A DNA stretch of 53,641 nucleotides from Kangiella sp. (GCA_028284185.1 JANQSG010000018.1:1-53641); one strand, 5' to 3'; counted from the first letter of the stretch, positions 22,424 to 35,198 are shown. Numbers and translations: made by a program. Notes: a model not told the origin generated them from the letters alone.

Positions 22424-24907
22424 TTATTTAATATTCCTGCTTTTAAACAGGAAATTCTTTAGCAGCGACATTGCTGACGGCAATAATAACAGTGTTACTA
22501 AAGCAGATACCGCCATGATACTGGCCAAAAAGAAACCCACGGTAACGTATGGTATTAATGGTGCTAACAGTAGCGGTGTAAACCCTAAGGCTATAACAAT
22601 AGCATTGCGACTAATGGCATTAGCTGGCTCTGCAAACATTTTCAGCATGGTTAATTTAAAATTATTGGTTTCTGCAAAAATATCCCTTGCCCGCTGCAAA
22701 AAGTGGATCGCAAAATCCACCGATAGGCCCAGGGTTAAAGCAGACAGCACCGCTATCGGCATATCATAATCTTTACCTATCCAACCGATTAGGCCATAAA
22801 TTACCAAAATAGTTATAGTCAGCGGCAGCATGGCCAAGACCCCGAACACTAAACTACGGAACAGTAGTATCATCATTATCAGAACGACCACAAAAGCACT
22901 GATAAGACTGATTAACATACCTGCAACCATTTCGTCTTGCCACACCTTATTCAGATAAGTTTTACCGGCCCATTTGGCGCTAACTCCCTGACTTAACGGA
23001 TTTTCATTCAGATACTGGTTAATCTGACTCACAATCTTACTCATCTGCTGATTATCACCACTGGTCATTTGTACCCAGATCAAACTGGAAGAATAATCCT
23101 GGGTGATAAAATGCCAAAGGTCGTGAGGCCTGTGTGATGATTGATATTGCAATAAAACTTGCGCCACACCAGCTTGAGTTGCAGGTATTTTATAATCCTT
23201 TTCGGTACCGGAAACCAAATCACGATTCACCGTTTTCACCGCATCAGCCAAACTCATACTTTTTCCTACCAGCTGAGTATCAAGTAAAGCTGCTTGAATG
23301 TTTTCAATGATTTTTAACTGCTGCGGCTGTTGGAAAAAGTTTAGTTCTTTATTTAAAACATCGATGTCATTTAAGGCCTTACCCAAAGCCTGATTATCAG
23401 GATCATCAAACAGTTCATCCTCCAATGTCATTATGGATTCACTGAGTTTTGAACCTAGTGGTAAATCATTATTAATAGATATCTCAGCCTGTTTTAAGAT
23501 TTGCTCCAGTTTTTGAGCGATTTCCGTTTGATCTTTTTCCAACACTAAATAAGCATCATAGGTTCCGGCAAAATGTTGATTTAACGTTTTATCAGCGATA
23601 CGAATCGAATGATCCGACTTAAACCAGCGCACGGGATTATCATTGATCTGAATCTTACTTAAGCCCCAAATACTTATAGCTATTAAAGCCATAAAAACCA
23701 TGATTAAAACCCTGCTATGGGCTAAACTTTTTTTGCCCAACACTGGTAACCATTTGTCCAGCCAACTGGTTTGATTATTTGCTTTGGTTAATGATGCTAG
23801 TGATTCTGTTTTTAATACAGATAAATACGCCGGTATAAAAATAATGGTTAAAGCAAAGGCCAGCAAAATGCCAAAAGCAATAAAAGCACCAAAAATTTGT
23901 ACTGGCGGGATTGGCGTTAATAATAGCGAAGCAAAACCAACTGCCGAGGTAATGCTAGTAAATAGCATTGGCTTGAATAAATGATGGATCACCCGCCGGA
24001 TCACATCTTTGCGATTGCTGTTTTGTTTATAATTATCAGCAAATTCTGACATGATATGAATGGAATCGACCACCGCTATCGGCATTAAGAAAATAGCGAT
24101 CATGGAACTCATAATATGCACCTTAAAGCCCATACCAATCATAATGCCCATCGTGATAATTACCGTTGCCATAGCAATAATCATAGGTGCCGCAATAAAT
24201 TTCAGGTTCCTGAAAAACAACCACATCAATCCAAAAATCATCAAGGCCGCCAGCGGTGCCGAAATCCCCATCTGCACGAACATCTGATAGCCAAAAGTAT
24301 CTTCTGCTACTGGTAAGCCAGTGATGTGATATTCATCTTCGGTCTCAAGATTATTAATTATTTGCTGTATTTCAGTTGCAATACGGTAACTTTCGTTCTT
24401 ATCCAGAATCGGTACATAAATAATAGAAGCCTTGTCATCTGCTGATACCAAAGTATTTTGTAGTAGTGGTAGCCGATCTATATTTTGATTAATCCAATCC
24501 GCTCCCTCTTGATTGGTCGGGGCTTTTTTCATCATCCACTCAAATCGAATAGCACCATCTTCTTGTGAAATATTATCAACCGTCGATAGCGCCATCAGAT
24601 CAACTAGTACTACACCATCAATTTTACTGATCTGTTCAACTAAGCTCTCAATTCCCGACAAGGATTGGGGATTAAAAATGCTCGTTTCATTAACCGTGCC
24701 CACAACAATCGCATCATGGAGATTAAATCGCTGCTTGATTTGATTATGATAAACGCGCTCAGCCTGATCGCTCGGCAACATATTTTCCGGATCAGTATCA
24801 ATTATTATTTTGGGAATCAGGGCTGCAGCAACAAAACTTGTCAGTAGCGTCGCTAAAAAGATCCATTTGGCATTAGCCATTGAGAAATCAGCTAAACGGC
24901 TTTTCAT
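22424..24907 (-). CDS. RND-superfamily MMPL-type transporter
   Basis: The ATG at 24907 (MKSRLADFSMANAKW) is preferred over a TTG at 24937, though neither has a clear Shine-Dalgarno. The ~827-residue inner-membrane protein has two repeats, each with one TM, a large periplasmic domain and a cluster of five TMs. The conserved D-S-I-H-I-M-S-E-F and V-D-F-A-I-H-F-L-Q-R motifs in the fourth helices supply the proton-relay Asp. Single-protein MMPL/HpnN-type RNDs move lipids or hydrophobic molecules. It is followed after 26 bases by the LolA-like gene. Confidence 0.88.
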   Translation of the reverse strand: MKSRLADFSMANAKWIFLATLLTSFVAAALIPKIIIDTDPENMLPSDQAERVYHNQIKQRFNLHDAIVVGTVNETSIFNPQSLSGIESLVEQISKIDGVVLVDLMALSTVDNISQEDGAIRFEWMMKKAPTNQEGADWINQNIDRLPLLQNTLVSADDKASIIYVPILDKNESYRIATEIQQIINNLETEDEYHITGLPVAEDTFGYQMFVQMGISAPLAALMIFGLMWLFFRNLKFIAAPMIIAMATVIITMGIMIGMGFKVHIMSSMIAIFLMPIAVVDSIHIMSEFADNYKQNSNRKDVIRRVIHHLFKPMLFTSITSAVGFASLLLTPIPPVQIFGAFIAFGILLAFALTIIFIPAYLSVLKTESLASLTKANNQTSWLDKWLPVLGKKSLAHSRVLIMVFMALIAISIWGLSKIQINDNPVRWFKSDHSIRIADKTLNQHFAGTYDAYLVLEKDQTEIAQKLEQILKQAEISINNDLPLGSKLSESIMTLEDELFDDPDNQALGKALNDIDVLNKELNFFQQPQQLKIIENIQAALLDTQLVGKSMSLADAVKTVNRDLVSGTEKDYKIPATQAGVAQVLLQYQSSHRPHDLWHFITQDYSSSLIWVQMTSGDNQQMSKIVSQINQYLNENPLSQGVSAKWAGKTYLNKVWQDEMVAGMLISLISAFVVVLIMMILLFRSLVFGVLAMLPLTITILVIYGLIGWIGKDYDMPIAVLSALTLGLSVDFAIHFLQRARDIFAETNNFKLTMLKMFAEPANAISRNAIVIALGFTPLLLAPLIPYVTVGFFLASIMAVSALVTLLLLPSAMSLLKNFLFKSRNIK

Positions 24908-24940
24908 GTAGAAAGATAAATATTTAATTTGCCACAATTG

Positions 24941-24962
24941 TATATTAGAAATTGCTAATATA
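24941..24962 (+). promoter_or_regulatory. Candidate operator for the ArsR regulator (copy 2)
   Basis: Perfect inverted repeat TATATTAG-N6-CTAATATA (core ATTAG 24944-24948, CTAAT 24955-24959). It overlaps the -35 of the blh-like promoter and lies between the RND operon and the blh-like gene. Confidence 0.65.
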
Positions 24963-24980
24963 CAAATTATTCTCTATACT
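24952..24980 (+). promoter_or_regulatory. Candidate blh-like gene promoter
   Basis: TTGCTA (24952-24957), 17 bases, then TATACT (24975-24980), about 40 bases before the ATG. The -35 is inside the operator repeat. Confidence 0.55.
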
Positions 24981-25020
24981 CGCTAACATTAACTCCTTAC
25001 ATTACTTATACATTTTAACC

Positions 25021-25878
25021 ATGAATCCAACGATCCGTTCATTTCATGACGTCAATACCGGCACCTGGAGTTACCTGGTTTGGTGTGAAACCACCAGAGA
25101 GTGCGCTATTATCGATCCGGTGCTGGATTTTGATTTAGCTTCGGCAACCATCAGTTATACCAGTGCAAACCTTTTGTTCCGCAAGATTCAGCAGCTTGGT
25201 CTTAAGTGTCGATGGATTCTGGAAACCCATGCTCACGCCGATCACCTAACCGCTGCCGATTATCTAAAACAACAACTTAATGGAAAAACCGTAATTGGTC
25301 GAGGCATTCAGCAGGTCCAAAAGCATTTCGCAAAAGTTTTTAACCTGAATATAGCAACCGATGGCAGCCAATTTGACTGTTTGGTCGCAGAAGGTGATAA
25401 GCTTTTGTTGGGCCAATATAAAATCGAAGTTTTTGAAACTCCCGGCCATACCAGCGACAGTGTTATTTATAAAGTTGGCAATAATATCTTTTTAGGAGAT
25501 ACCTTTTTTCATCCACAGTCCGGTACTGCTCGTTGTGACTTTCCTGGCGGCGATGCCAAGCAGCTATTTTATTCGTTGAGTAAAATTTTAAGTTTTGATG
25601 ATGCAACACAACTATGGCTATGCCACGATTATCCCGGAAACGCACGCAAAGCCACTGATAGCTTTAGTGTTAAGCAAATGAAAAACAATATCCATTGGCA
25701 GGCCTCTGAAAACAATTCAGAAAAATATCAACAACTCCGAGCAAGCCGTGATGCACAATTACCAGCACCAAAATTATTATTGCCCGCTTTGCAGATCAAT
25801 ATTTGTGCCGGTAAACTTTCCAAAGCAGAAGATAATGGCACTAACTATTTGAAAATTCCTCTAAAGTTTAGCCATTGA
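25021..25878 (+). CDS. blh: Blh/ETHE1-like persulfide dioxygenase-type MBL-fold protein
   Basis: The ATG at 25021 is chosen; 23 extra in-frame residues upstream would overlap the promoter. The 285-residue metallo-beta-lactamase-fold protein has THAHADH (metal-binding HxHxDH), ETPGHTSDSV, GDTFFHPQSGTARCDFPGGD and LCHDY. The loss of several second-metal ligands and the GTxRxDFPGGD loop match ETHE1/Blh mononuclear-iron persulfide dioxygenases, which oxidise glutathione persulfide to sulfite. BigR-Blh pairs are known sulfide detoxification units, and a matching repressor lies 5 kb away with a shared operator. Confidence 0.88.
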   Translation: MNPTIRSFHDVNTGTWSYLVWCETTRECAIIDPVLDFDLASATISYTSANLLFRKIQQLGLKCRWILETHAHADHLTAADYLKQQLNGKTVIGRGIQQVQKHFAKVFNLNIATDGSQFDCLVAEGDKLLLGQYKIEVFETPGHTSDSVIYKVGNNIFLGDTFFHPQSGTARCDFPGGDAKQLFYSLSKILSFDDATQLWLCHDYPGNARKATDSFSVKQMKNNIHWQASENNSEKYQQLRASRDAQLPAPKLLLPALQINICAGKLSKAEDNGTNYLKIPLKFSH

Positions 25879-25971
25879 AAATTTTCATTAAAATTAACGG
25901 CACTTTCCTTTTTATTTCGACGGCTAACCTTGCTAAACTTGCCGCCTGTTTTTAATTAATGATATATCCTC

Positions 25972-27984
25972 TTGCACAAGCTAAATCCTCGCCAGCATGA
26001 AGCTCTAATCAATACTACAGGTCCGCTGTTGGTATTGGCTGGCGCTGGTAGTGGCAAAACCAGTGTGATCACACGAAAGATGGTTTATCTGATCAAGGAA
26101 AAGGGTATCGCTGCAAAAAATATAGTGGCTATGACCTTTACCAATAAAGCAGCACGAGAAATGAAGCAGCGGGTAAGTAAGCTAGCAGGCTCCAGTGCTA
26201 CACAGGGTTTAACCGTTTCCACTTTCCATAACTTTGGCCTTAATTTTATCCGACACGAATATAAGGCTTTAGGTATTAAGCCTAATTTCACCATTTTTGA
26301 TGATCAGGACTGCATGGCCTTGTTAAAAGATTTGGGTTTTAAGGAAGCGGAAAGTGATAAAGAACTATTACGAAAATTGCAACATCAAATCTCGGCCTGG
26401 AAAAATGATCTGATCGAAGCCGATCAAGCAGCTACAACTGCTAACGATCAAGAACAATTGGTTTTTGCCAAAATCTATCAAAAATACAGTCGTAGCATGC
26501 AAGCTTATAACGCCGTAGATTTTGATGATCTGATTATGATCCCAGTGTTATTGTTACAATCCAACCCTGAAGTTCGTGAAAAATGGCAAAACAGGATTCG
26601 TTATTTGCTGGTGGATGAATATCAGGATACCAACACTTCTCAATATGAGTTGGTGAAATTACTTTGCGGTGATTTTGGTAATTTTACCGTAGTCGGTGAT
26701 GATGATCAGTCCATTTATTCATGGCGTGGTGCTCGGCCGGAAAATTTAGACTTATTAGCTAAAGATTATCCCCATTTAAAAGTAGTCAAGTTAGAACAAA
26801 ACTATCGCTCTTATGGCCGTATCTTAAAAGCTGCCAATGCCTTAATTGATAATAATCCTCACGTTTTTGAAAAAAAACTATGGTCCGATAAACCCTATGG
26901 CGATATTTTAAAAGTAGTAACCTGTAATGATGAGGAAGAAGAAGCACAACGTGTAGTGACTGAAATTTTAAGCCGCAAAGTCAAATACAGGGACTTGAAA
27001 TATACTGATTTTGCCATTTTATACCGAGGCAACCACCAGGCTCGCATCTTTGAAAAAACCTTAATTGCCAATAAAGTACCTTATAAAATTTCTGGTAGTA
27101 CTTCCTTTTTTGCTCGCACCGAAATTAAAGATATTATGGCTTACTTAAGATTAATGGTGAACCATAATGACGATAATGCTTTTTTGCGTATTGCTAATAC
27201 GCCTAAGCGTAGTATAGGCCCTTCTACTCTGGAAAAACTTGGTACTTATGCGGCCAACCGCCATATCAGTCTGTACCAGGCAACCACCGAAATTGGTTTA
27301 GAACAATTTCTACAAGGTGCCGGCTTGGAATCGGTTCGACGTTTTTCTAAAACCATTGGCCTGGCAGCCGATAATGCGCAAAGAGGCGATGCTATCGGGG
27401 TGATCCATGATCTGATTGCGAAAATTGGTTATCACTCTTATCTATATGAAAATTCCAGCAGCCCCAAAGCAGCCGAATTTCGCTGGAATAATATTCAAGA
27501 GCTATTGGGCTGGGTTGAAAACTATATTGATGAAAATGAATTGGATGATAATCCTTTCGCTGCGGCAATTGCCAATTTAATGCTGCGCGATATGCTGGAG
27601 CGAGAAGAAGAGGAACAAGAATCGAATCAAGTTCAACTGATGACTTTACATGCCGCTAAAGGCCTAGAATTTAATCATGTTTATTTAGTAGGCATGGAAG
27701 AAGAATTACTGCCACACAAAAGCAGCATTGAGATAGATGATATCGAAGAAGAAAGGCGTCTAGCTTACGTCGGCATTACCCGTGCGCAAAAAACTCTGAC
27801 TTTTACTCTTTGCAAAAAACGTAATCGCTTTGGTGAGCTGGTTTCTTGTCAACCTAGTCGTTTCTTGGATGAAATTCCTGAAGAGGATCTGGATTGGGAT
27901 GCCAAAAGAAAGCCCTTAACCGAAGAACAACAGCAAGAATTAGCTGAAGATAATTTAACCATGCTTAAATCCTTATTTTCTTAA
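25972..27984 (+). CDS. rep: ATP-dependent DNA helicase Rep
   Basis: This SF1A 3'-5' helicase clears proteins ahead of the replication fork. The 670-residue product is close to the usual 673. Motifs: Q-motif LNPRQHEAL, Walker A AGAGSGKT, TFTNKAAREMK, LVDEYQDTN (Walker B), VGDDDQSIYSWRGA (motif III), TLHAAKGLEF and YVGITRAQ. The start is a TTG (MHKLNPRQ); the nearest upstream ATG (25959) is out of frame. Confidence 0.95.
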   Translation: MHKLNPRQHEALINTTGPLLVLAGAGSGKTSVITRKMVYLIKEKGIAAKNIVAMTFTNKAAREMKQRVSKLAGSSATQGLTVSTFHNFGLNFIRHEYKALGIKPNFTIFDDQDCMALLKDLGFKEAESDKELLRKLQHQISAWKNDLIEADQAATTANDQEQLVFAKIYQKYSRSMQAYNAVDFDDLIMIPVLLLQSNPEVREKWQNRIRYLLVDEYQDTNTSQYELVKLLCGDFGNFTVVGDDDQSIYSWRGARPENLDLLAKDYPHLKVVKLEQNYRSYGRILKAANALIDNNPHVFEKKLWSDKPYGDILKVVTCNDEEEEAQRVVTEILSRKVKYRDLKYTDFAILYRGNHQARIFEKTLIANKVPYKISGSTSFFARTEIKDIMAYLRLMVNHNDDNAFLRIANTPKRSIGPSTLEKLGTYAANRHISLYQATTEIGLEQFLQGAGLESVRRFSKTIGLAADNAQRGDAIGVIHDLIAKIGYHSYLYENSSSPKAAEFRWNNIQELLGWVENYIDENELDDNPFAAAIANLMLRDMLEREEEEQESNQVQLMTLHAAKGLEFNHVYLVGMEEELLPHKSSIEIDDIEEERRLAYVGITRAQKTLTFTLCKKRNRFGELVSCQPSRFLDEIPEEDLDWDAKRKPLTEEQQQELAEDNLTMLKSLFS

Positions 27985-28086
27985 TATTCTTGCTTTAAAT
28001 TTTTATCAAAATCTTACATTCTTTTACTTGAGTAAAGAGTAACTTGATCGCATCATACCGGCCTTGCTTTAGAAAAGGACAGCTAT

Positions 28087-28221
28087 ATGAACAGCACTTT
28101 ATGGATCCTGATTATTATCCTGGCTTTGGTTATCAGTTTTATCGGTTATGTTGGCGTTATTGGTAAATTACCATTTAGTCGTAAATCGAAAAAAACCGAT
28201 CTTGATCAAAACCAAGATTAA
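28087..28221 (+). CDS. 44-residue single-TM protein (DUF2897-like)
   Basis: Starts ATG at 28087 with AAAGGA upstream. It encodes one hydrophobic helix (about residues 4-27) followed by a basic stretch (FSRKSKKTD) and an acidic tail. Size and layout resemble DUF2897 proteins of marine Gammaproteobacteria, function unknown. A terminator follows. Confidence 0.65.
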   Translation: MNSTLWILIIILALVISFIGYVGVIGKLPFSRKSKKTDLDQNQD

Positions 28222-28280
28222 AAAAATATCACTAACTCAGGACACTCACCCAATCTGAACTTATAAATTTAGATACCCCA

Positions 28281-28310
28281 AAAGCCCTTGCTTAAATCAA
28301 GGGCTTTTTG
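28281..28310 (+). terminator. Rho-independent terminator
   Basis: 10-bp perfect stem AAAGCCCTTG/CAAGGGCTTT with a 7-base loop and T-run, after the 44-residue gene. Confidence 0.85.
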
Positions 28311-28391
28311 AGTTTTAGGAATGGTGCATAAATCCAGTTTTAGTACACTTCTCACCATAAGCAGCTCTTTTTATTTAAAAGCAATAACTAA

Positions 28392-31723
<3,332 letters not shown>

Positions 31724-31763
31724 TCTTATTCTCCGCCTGATGTAAGTAACAGCTGTTAGATAT

Positions 31764-31784
31764 AGCTTTAAACTGTTAAAAGCT
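31764..31784 (-). promoter_or_regulatory. Near-palindrome upstream of fadBA, candidate operator
   Basis: 21-bp imperfect palindrome (AGCTTTAAAC, T, GTTAAAAGCT), about 40 bases before the fadB ATG. Position suits a fatty-acid repressor (FadR/PsrA/FabR type), but I cannot assign one. Confidence 0.35.
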
Positions 31785-31942
31785 GCCGTGCATATAGGAT
31801 AGATAGACCCGTCAGTGTACTGCTCGGAGGCAAGCGTCACAAGAGATCAGGATCTATTCTCCATCGACCTTTCTGGTCTGACCAATCATAACGAACTTTT
31901 GTTACAAACAAAAGCACATACAAGCTTGGGCAAGTCAAACTT

Positions 31943-31972
31943 TTCTGAAATAATGGAGATCATTCGAAATTA
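31943..31972 (+). promoter_or_regulatory. Weak candidate promoter of the pepQ operon
   Basis: A TTGGGC-like -35, 17 bases, then AATAAT, lie just upstream of pepQ. Coordinates are approximate. Confidence 0.3.
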
Positions 31973-31987
31973 TTAAAAATTATCGCC

Positions 31988-33301
31988 ATGTCATTGGAAG
32001 AAACATTTAAAAATCATATAGATACGGTCACAGATCGTTACTACCAAGCGATGCAAAAACACGCTTTTGATCATCTTTTGATCCCCGCAGGCTCTCTACA
32101 TGGTGTCTTCCTGGATGATACGAGCTATCCGTTTAAAGCTAATTTTCATTTTAATAGCTTTGTGCCACTGACGAAAATTCACGACAGCTGTCTTATTCTA
32201 ACTCCAGGTCAGAAGCCAATTCTGTGTTATTACCAACCGGTAGATTTTTGGCACTTAGTCGCTGGCGACCCGGAAGGTTTCTGGGTAGAACATTTCGATA
32301 TTAAAATGATGCGCCAAAAAGATGAAGTTCGCGGCTTTATGCCTTCCACTGGCAATATCGCTTTTATTGGAGAAATGGACGCGCCATTTCAGGATGATGA
32401 CTTCGATGCGATTAATCCACTTGGCTTGATCCATGAAATCAATTGGTACCGTGCCCGTAAAACCCCATATGAAATTGAGTGTGTTTCCCGTGCCAATAAA
32501 ATGGCAGCACTGGGTCATTTGGCGGCTAAAGAGATGTTCTACCAGGAAGGCTCTGAGCTGGAAATTCATTTGGCTTATCAGCTAGCTGCGGGGCAATATG
32601 AAAACGATCTACCCTACAGCAGCATCGTGGCTTTAAATGAACACGCGGCGATTTTGCATTACGTCAATTATGAAACTCAACGTCCAGCACAACATCGCAC
32701 CTTTTTGATCGATGCCGGTGCTCGCTACAATGGCTACGCTGCAGATATCACTCGCACCTATGCCTTTGAAACCAATGCGTTTTCTGAATTAATTAATGAC
32801 CTTGATGCAGTTCAACAACGGATTAACCATAAGGTCATTCCTGGCCATTCTTATGTGGATTTACATATTGATTATCATTTAGAAGTTGGGCGATTATTAA
32901 ATAAATACCATTTTTGTGATATGACGCCAGAATCCATGCTGGAAACCGGTATTACTGCCACCTTCTTCCCGCACGGACTCGGCCATCAGATTGGCCTGCA
33001 AGTACATGATGTAGGTGGCCATCAAGCCAATATTGAAGGCGATACCACACCACCACCATCAGAACATTCCTTCTTGCGCAATACCCGTCCGATTGAAGCA
33101 GGCCAAATTGTGACGATTGAACCTGGTTTTTATTTTATTGATTCCTTATTAGGCGATCTAAAAAGCAGTGATCAGGGTAATGCTATCAACTGGGATCGGG
33201 TTGCTGAATTTATGCCTTATGGTGGTATTCGGATTGAGGATGACGTTTTAGTCACTGCAACAGGGCATCGCAATTTAACTCGCGAGTATTTGCCCGACTA
33301 A
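31988..33301 (+). CDS. pepQ: Xaa-Pro dipeptidase PepQ
   Basis: PepQ hydrolyses Xaa-Pro dipeptides in the cytosol and can attack organophosphates. The 437-residue pita-bread fold product (E. coli 443) has the five di-Mn ligands: Asp in LIDAGARYNG and AADITRTY, His in PHGLGHQIG, Glu in TIEPGFYF and Glu in GGIRIEDDV. Its stop overlaps the yigZ ATG (TAATG). Confidence 0.95.
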   Translation: MSLEETFKNHIDTVTDRYYQAMQKHAFDHLLIPAGSLHGVFLDDTSYPFKANFHFNSFVPLTKIHDSCLILTPGQKPILCYYQPVDFWHLVAGDPEGFWVEHFDIKMMRQKDEVRGFMPSTGNIAFIGEMDAPFQDDDFDAINPLGLIHEINWYRARKTPYEIECVSRANKMAALGHLAAKEMFYQEGSELEIHLAYQLAAGQYENDLPYSSIVALNEHAAILHYVNYETQRPAQHRTFLIDAGARYNGYAADITRTYAFETNAFSELINDLDAVQQRINHKVIPGHSYVDLHIDYHLEVGRLLNKYHFCDMTPESMLETGITATFFPHGLGHQIGLQVHDVGGHQANIEGDTTPPPSEHSFLRNTRPIEAGQIVTIEPGFYFIDSLLGDLKSSDQGNAINWDRVAEFMPYGGIRIEDDVLVTATGHRNLTREYLPD

Positions 33302-33942
33302 TGAATAGTAAGGTGGCTTATTCGGTGCCAATTCAAGGCACAGACAACCCCTTTCAAGTTGAAGAAATGATTAAAGGCAGCCGCTTTATTGGTCGCCTGA
33401 TCTTTAGTCCCGATGTAAAAACTGCCAAAGACTTTATTAGACAATTGAACCTTAATGAACCGGAAGCAACTCATCACTGCTGGGCTTATATTATCGGTAA
33501 TCCGCAAAGCACTACTTTAATTGCCTGTTCCGATGATGGCGAACCTAGCGGTACAGCCGGTATGCCCATGCTGAATGTATTAAAACATAGTGGTGTGGGT
33601 GATATTACCGCAGTGGTCACCCGCTACTATGGCGGAACTAAACTGGGTACTGGTGGCTTAGCTCGAGCTTATGGCGGCAGCATTAAACTGGCTATGAAAA
33701 CTCTGCCCCGACAAGAGCGCCTTTTTACTGACAAAGTAACCATTGAATGCTCCTACGACTTACAAAATCAGGTTGAATACCTGTTAAAAGAACACCAGGG
33801 GCTAATTACAGATTGTCAGTTTAGCAATAGAGTTGCAATTAGCGCCGAAGTACCGCAAGATCGTTGGCCTGACTTGCAGCAAGCTTTAGCCGCTTATCAA
33901 AATAAAAATCTACTTGAGGTGATCCATGTACCTGGCGCTTAA
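33301..33942 (+). CDS. yigZ: YigZ/IMPACT family protein
   Basis: The 213-residue product has the IMPACT N-terminal domain with DDGEPSGTAGMPMLNVL and RYYGGTKLGTGGLARAYGG, followed by a DUF1949-type ferredoxin-like domain (about 140-205). A role in translation regulation is suggested for relatives, but the biochemical activity is unclear. The pepQ-yigZ pair is conserved in Gammaproteobacteria. Its 3' end overlaps the sirB2-like gene by 17 bases. Confidence 0.93.
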   Translation: MNSKVAYSVPIQGTDNPFQVEEMIKGSRFIGRLIFSPDVKTAKDFIRQLNLNEPEATHHCWAYIIGNPQSTTLIACSDDGEPSGTAGMPMLNVLKHSGVGDITAVVTRYYGGTKLGTGGLARAYGGSIKLAMKTLPRQERLFTDKVTIECSYDLQNQVEYLLKEHQGLITDCQFSNRVAISAEVPQDRWPDLQQALAAYQNKNLLEVIHVPGA

Positions 33943-34294
33943 ACACATCCACATGACTCTAGCCATTATTTCGATTGTCGGATTTTTAGTTCGCAGCTTA
34001 TGGCTATTTCTGAATAATAAAATGCTATTGAAAAAACCCGTCAGAATCGTACCACACATTATTGATACTTTTTTATTGGCATCAGGCATAACTCTGATGG
34101 TGATGACCTCTCAATATCCTTTTAGCCTGACCTGGATGACTTATAAAATTGGTTTTATTTTAACTTATATTATTTTTGGTATCGTTATGTTTCGTGCCAA
34201 ACAAAAAACCGCTCAAGCTGTTTTTTTCATCTTAGCTATTAGCTCTGTAGCTTTGGTCCTTTATTTAGCCCACCATAAAACGTTACCCTTTTAA
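33926..34294 (+). CDS. SirB2-like inner-membrane protein
   Basis: The 122-residue product has four TM helices, with the SirB2 pattern: an N-terminal KHIHMTLAIISIVGFLVRSLW and HIIDTFLLASGITLM containing conserved His residues. Function unknown. It overlaps yigZ. Confidence 0.85.
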   Translation: MYLALKHIHMTLAIISIVGFLVRSLWLFLNNKMLLKKPVRIVPHIIDTFLLASGITLMVMTSQYPFSLTWMTYKIGFILTYIIFGIVMFRAKQKTAQAVFFILAISSVALVLYLAHHKTLPF

Positions 34295-34311
34295 TTTAGC
34301 AGAGAAACAAA

Positions 34312-34551
34312 ATGATTGATTCAAAAACCATCGACGAATTGGCAAAAAAGCTTTCCGAACTAGTCCCTGAAGGCTTAAAAAATGCTGGTGATGATTTAGG
34401 TAAGCAATTCAAACAAGCCCTGCAATCTGGACTGGCTAAAATGGATTTAGTGACTCGTGAAGAATTTGACGCTCAAACTAAAGTGCTTGAGCGTACTCGT
34501 GAAAAACTTGAAACTTTAGAACAGAAAGTAGCTGAATTAGAGTCCAATTAA
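34312..34551 (+). CDS. ubiK: Ubiquinone biosynthesis accessory factor UbiK
   Basis: The 79-residue product (E. coli YqiC/UbiK 96) has the amphipathic N-terminal helix IDELAKKLSELVPEGLK, then a trimeric coiled coil (VLERTREKLETLEQKVAELE). UbiK with UbiJ helps assemble the Ubi complex for aerobic ubiquinone synthesis and fusogenically binds membranes. Confidence 0.9.
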   Translation: MIDSKTIDELAKKLSELVPEGLKNAGDDLGKQFKQALQSGLAKMDLVTREEFDAQTKVLERTREKLETLEQKVAELESN

Positions 34552-34559
34552 ATAATTTT

Positions 34560-35198
34560 TTAGTTGGAATCCATTTGTGCGATAAATCGATTTGCTTCGT
34601 CAATTGATAAGTTCATTTCCCGAATCAAATTGCTGACATTCGATTCAATTCCTGATAACTCATCACGCAAAGAAGCAATCGCTCTGGCATTAAGATTATG
34701 CTTTAAATACAACACCTGATCATTAAAAACCGTTAACACCGGTTGAATAGATCGTTCAGCTTTACGCATGGCACTGATCAGCCCAGCGTATTGTTGCCTG
34801 GTTTGATAAAGTTGTGTCTGACTTTTACGACGAAGCTCGGCACTTGAATACTGCTCCAGTTCTTCGGACCATTCATCAAAAAGTTTCTCCGCTACATACT
34901 CAACACTATCAACCCGTTTCTTAACATCTTCTGCGCGATCTTTACTGGTTTCATATTCGCTATTAAGGCGATCATAAACTTCTTCCAGTTCTCCACCATC
35001 AAACTTAACCACACTTTGAAATTCTTGTAGCGCCGATTGAAACTGCTCCTTAGCTTCCAACTGCGCATCGCGAGCCTTTTCTATTCGCCCCACTAATACA
35101 TCCCTTTTTTCAAAACCCAGCTGCTCCAAAGCGCCCAATTTTACCGTTTCACAGGCTGCCAATAACCAAATTAAACCAATTGTTATCGCTAATCTCAT
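34560..35198 (-). CDS. DUF2959 lipoprotein
   Basis: The start is the ATG at 35198 (MRLAITIG), because GGAGTTTAAA precedes it; an ATG four codons earlier overlaps that Shine-Dalgarno. A signal peptide with lipobox (LLAAC) predicts a lipoprotein of 212 residues, mostly long charged helices (coiled coil). DUF2959 is conserved in marine Gammaproteobacteria with no known function. Confidence 0.85.
   Translation of the reverse strand: MRLAITIGLIWLLAACETVKLGALEQLGFEKRDVLVGRIEKARDAQLEAKEQFQSALQEFQSVVKFDGGELEEVYDRLNSEYETSKDRAEDVKKRVDSVEYVAEKLFDEWSEELEQYSSAELRRKSQTQLYQTRQQYAGLISAMRKAERSIQPVLTVFNDQVLYLKHNLNARAIASLRDELSGIESNVSNLIREMNLSIDEANRFIAQMDSN

Noticed and set aside
25021-25878. Metallo-beta-lactamase antibiotic resistance
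   Set aside because: The GTARCDFPGGD loop and sulfur-gene context match persulfide dioxygenases, not antibiotic hydrolases.
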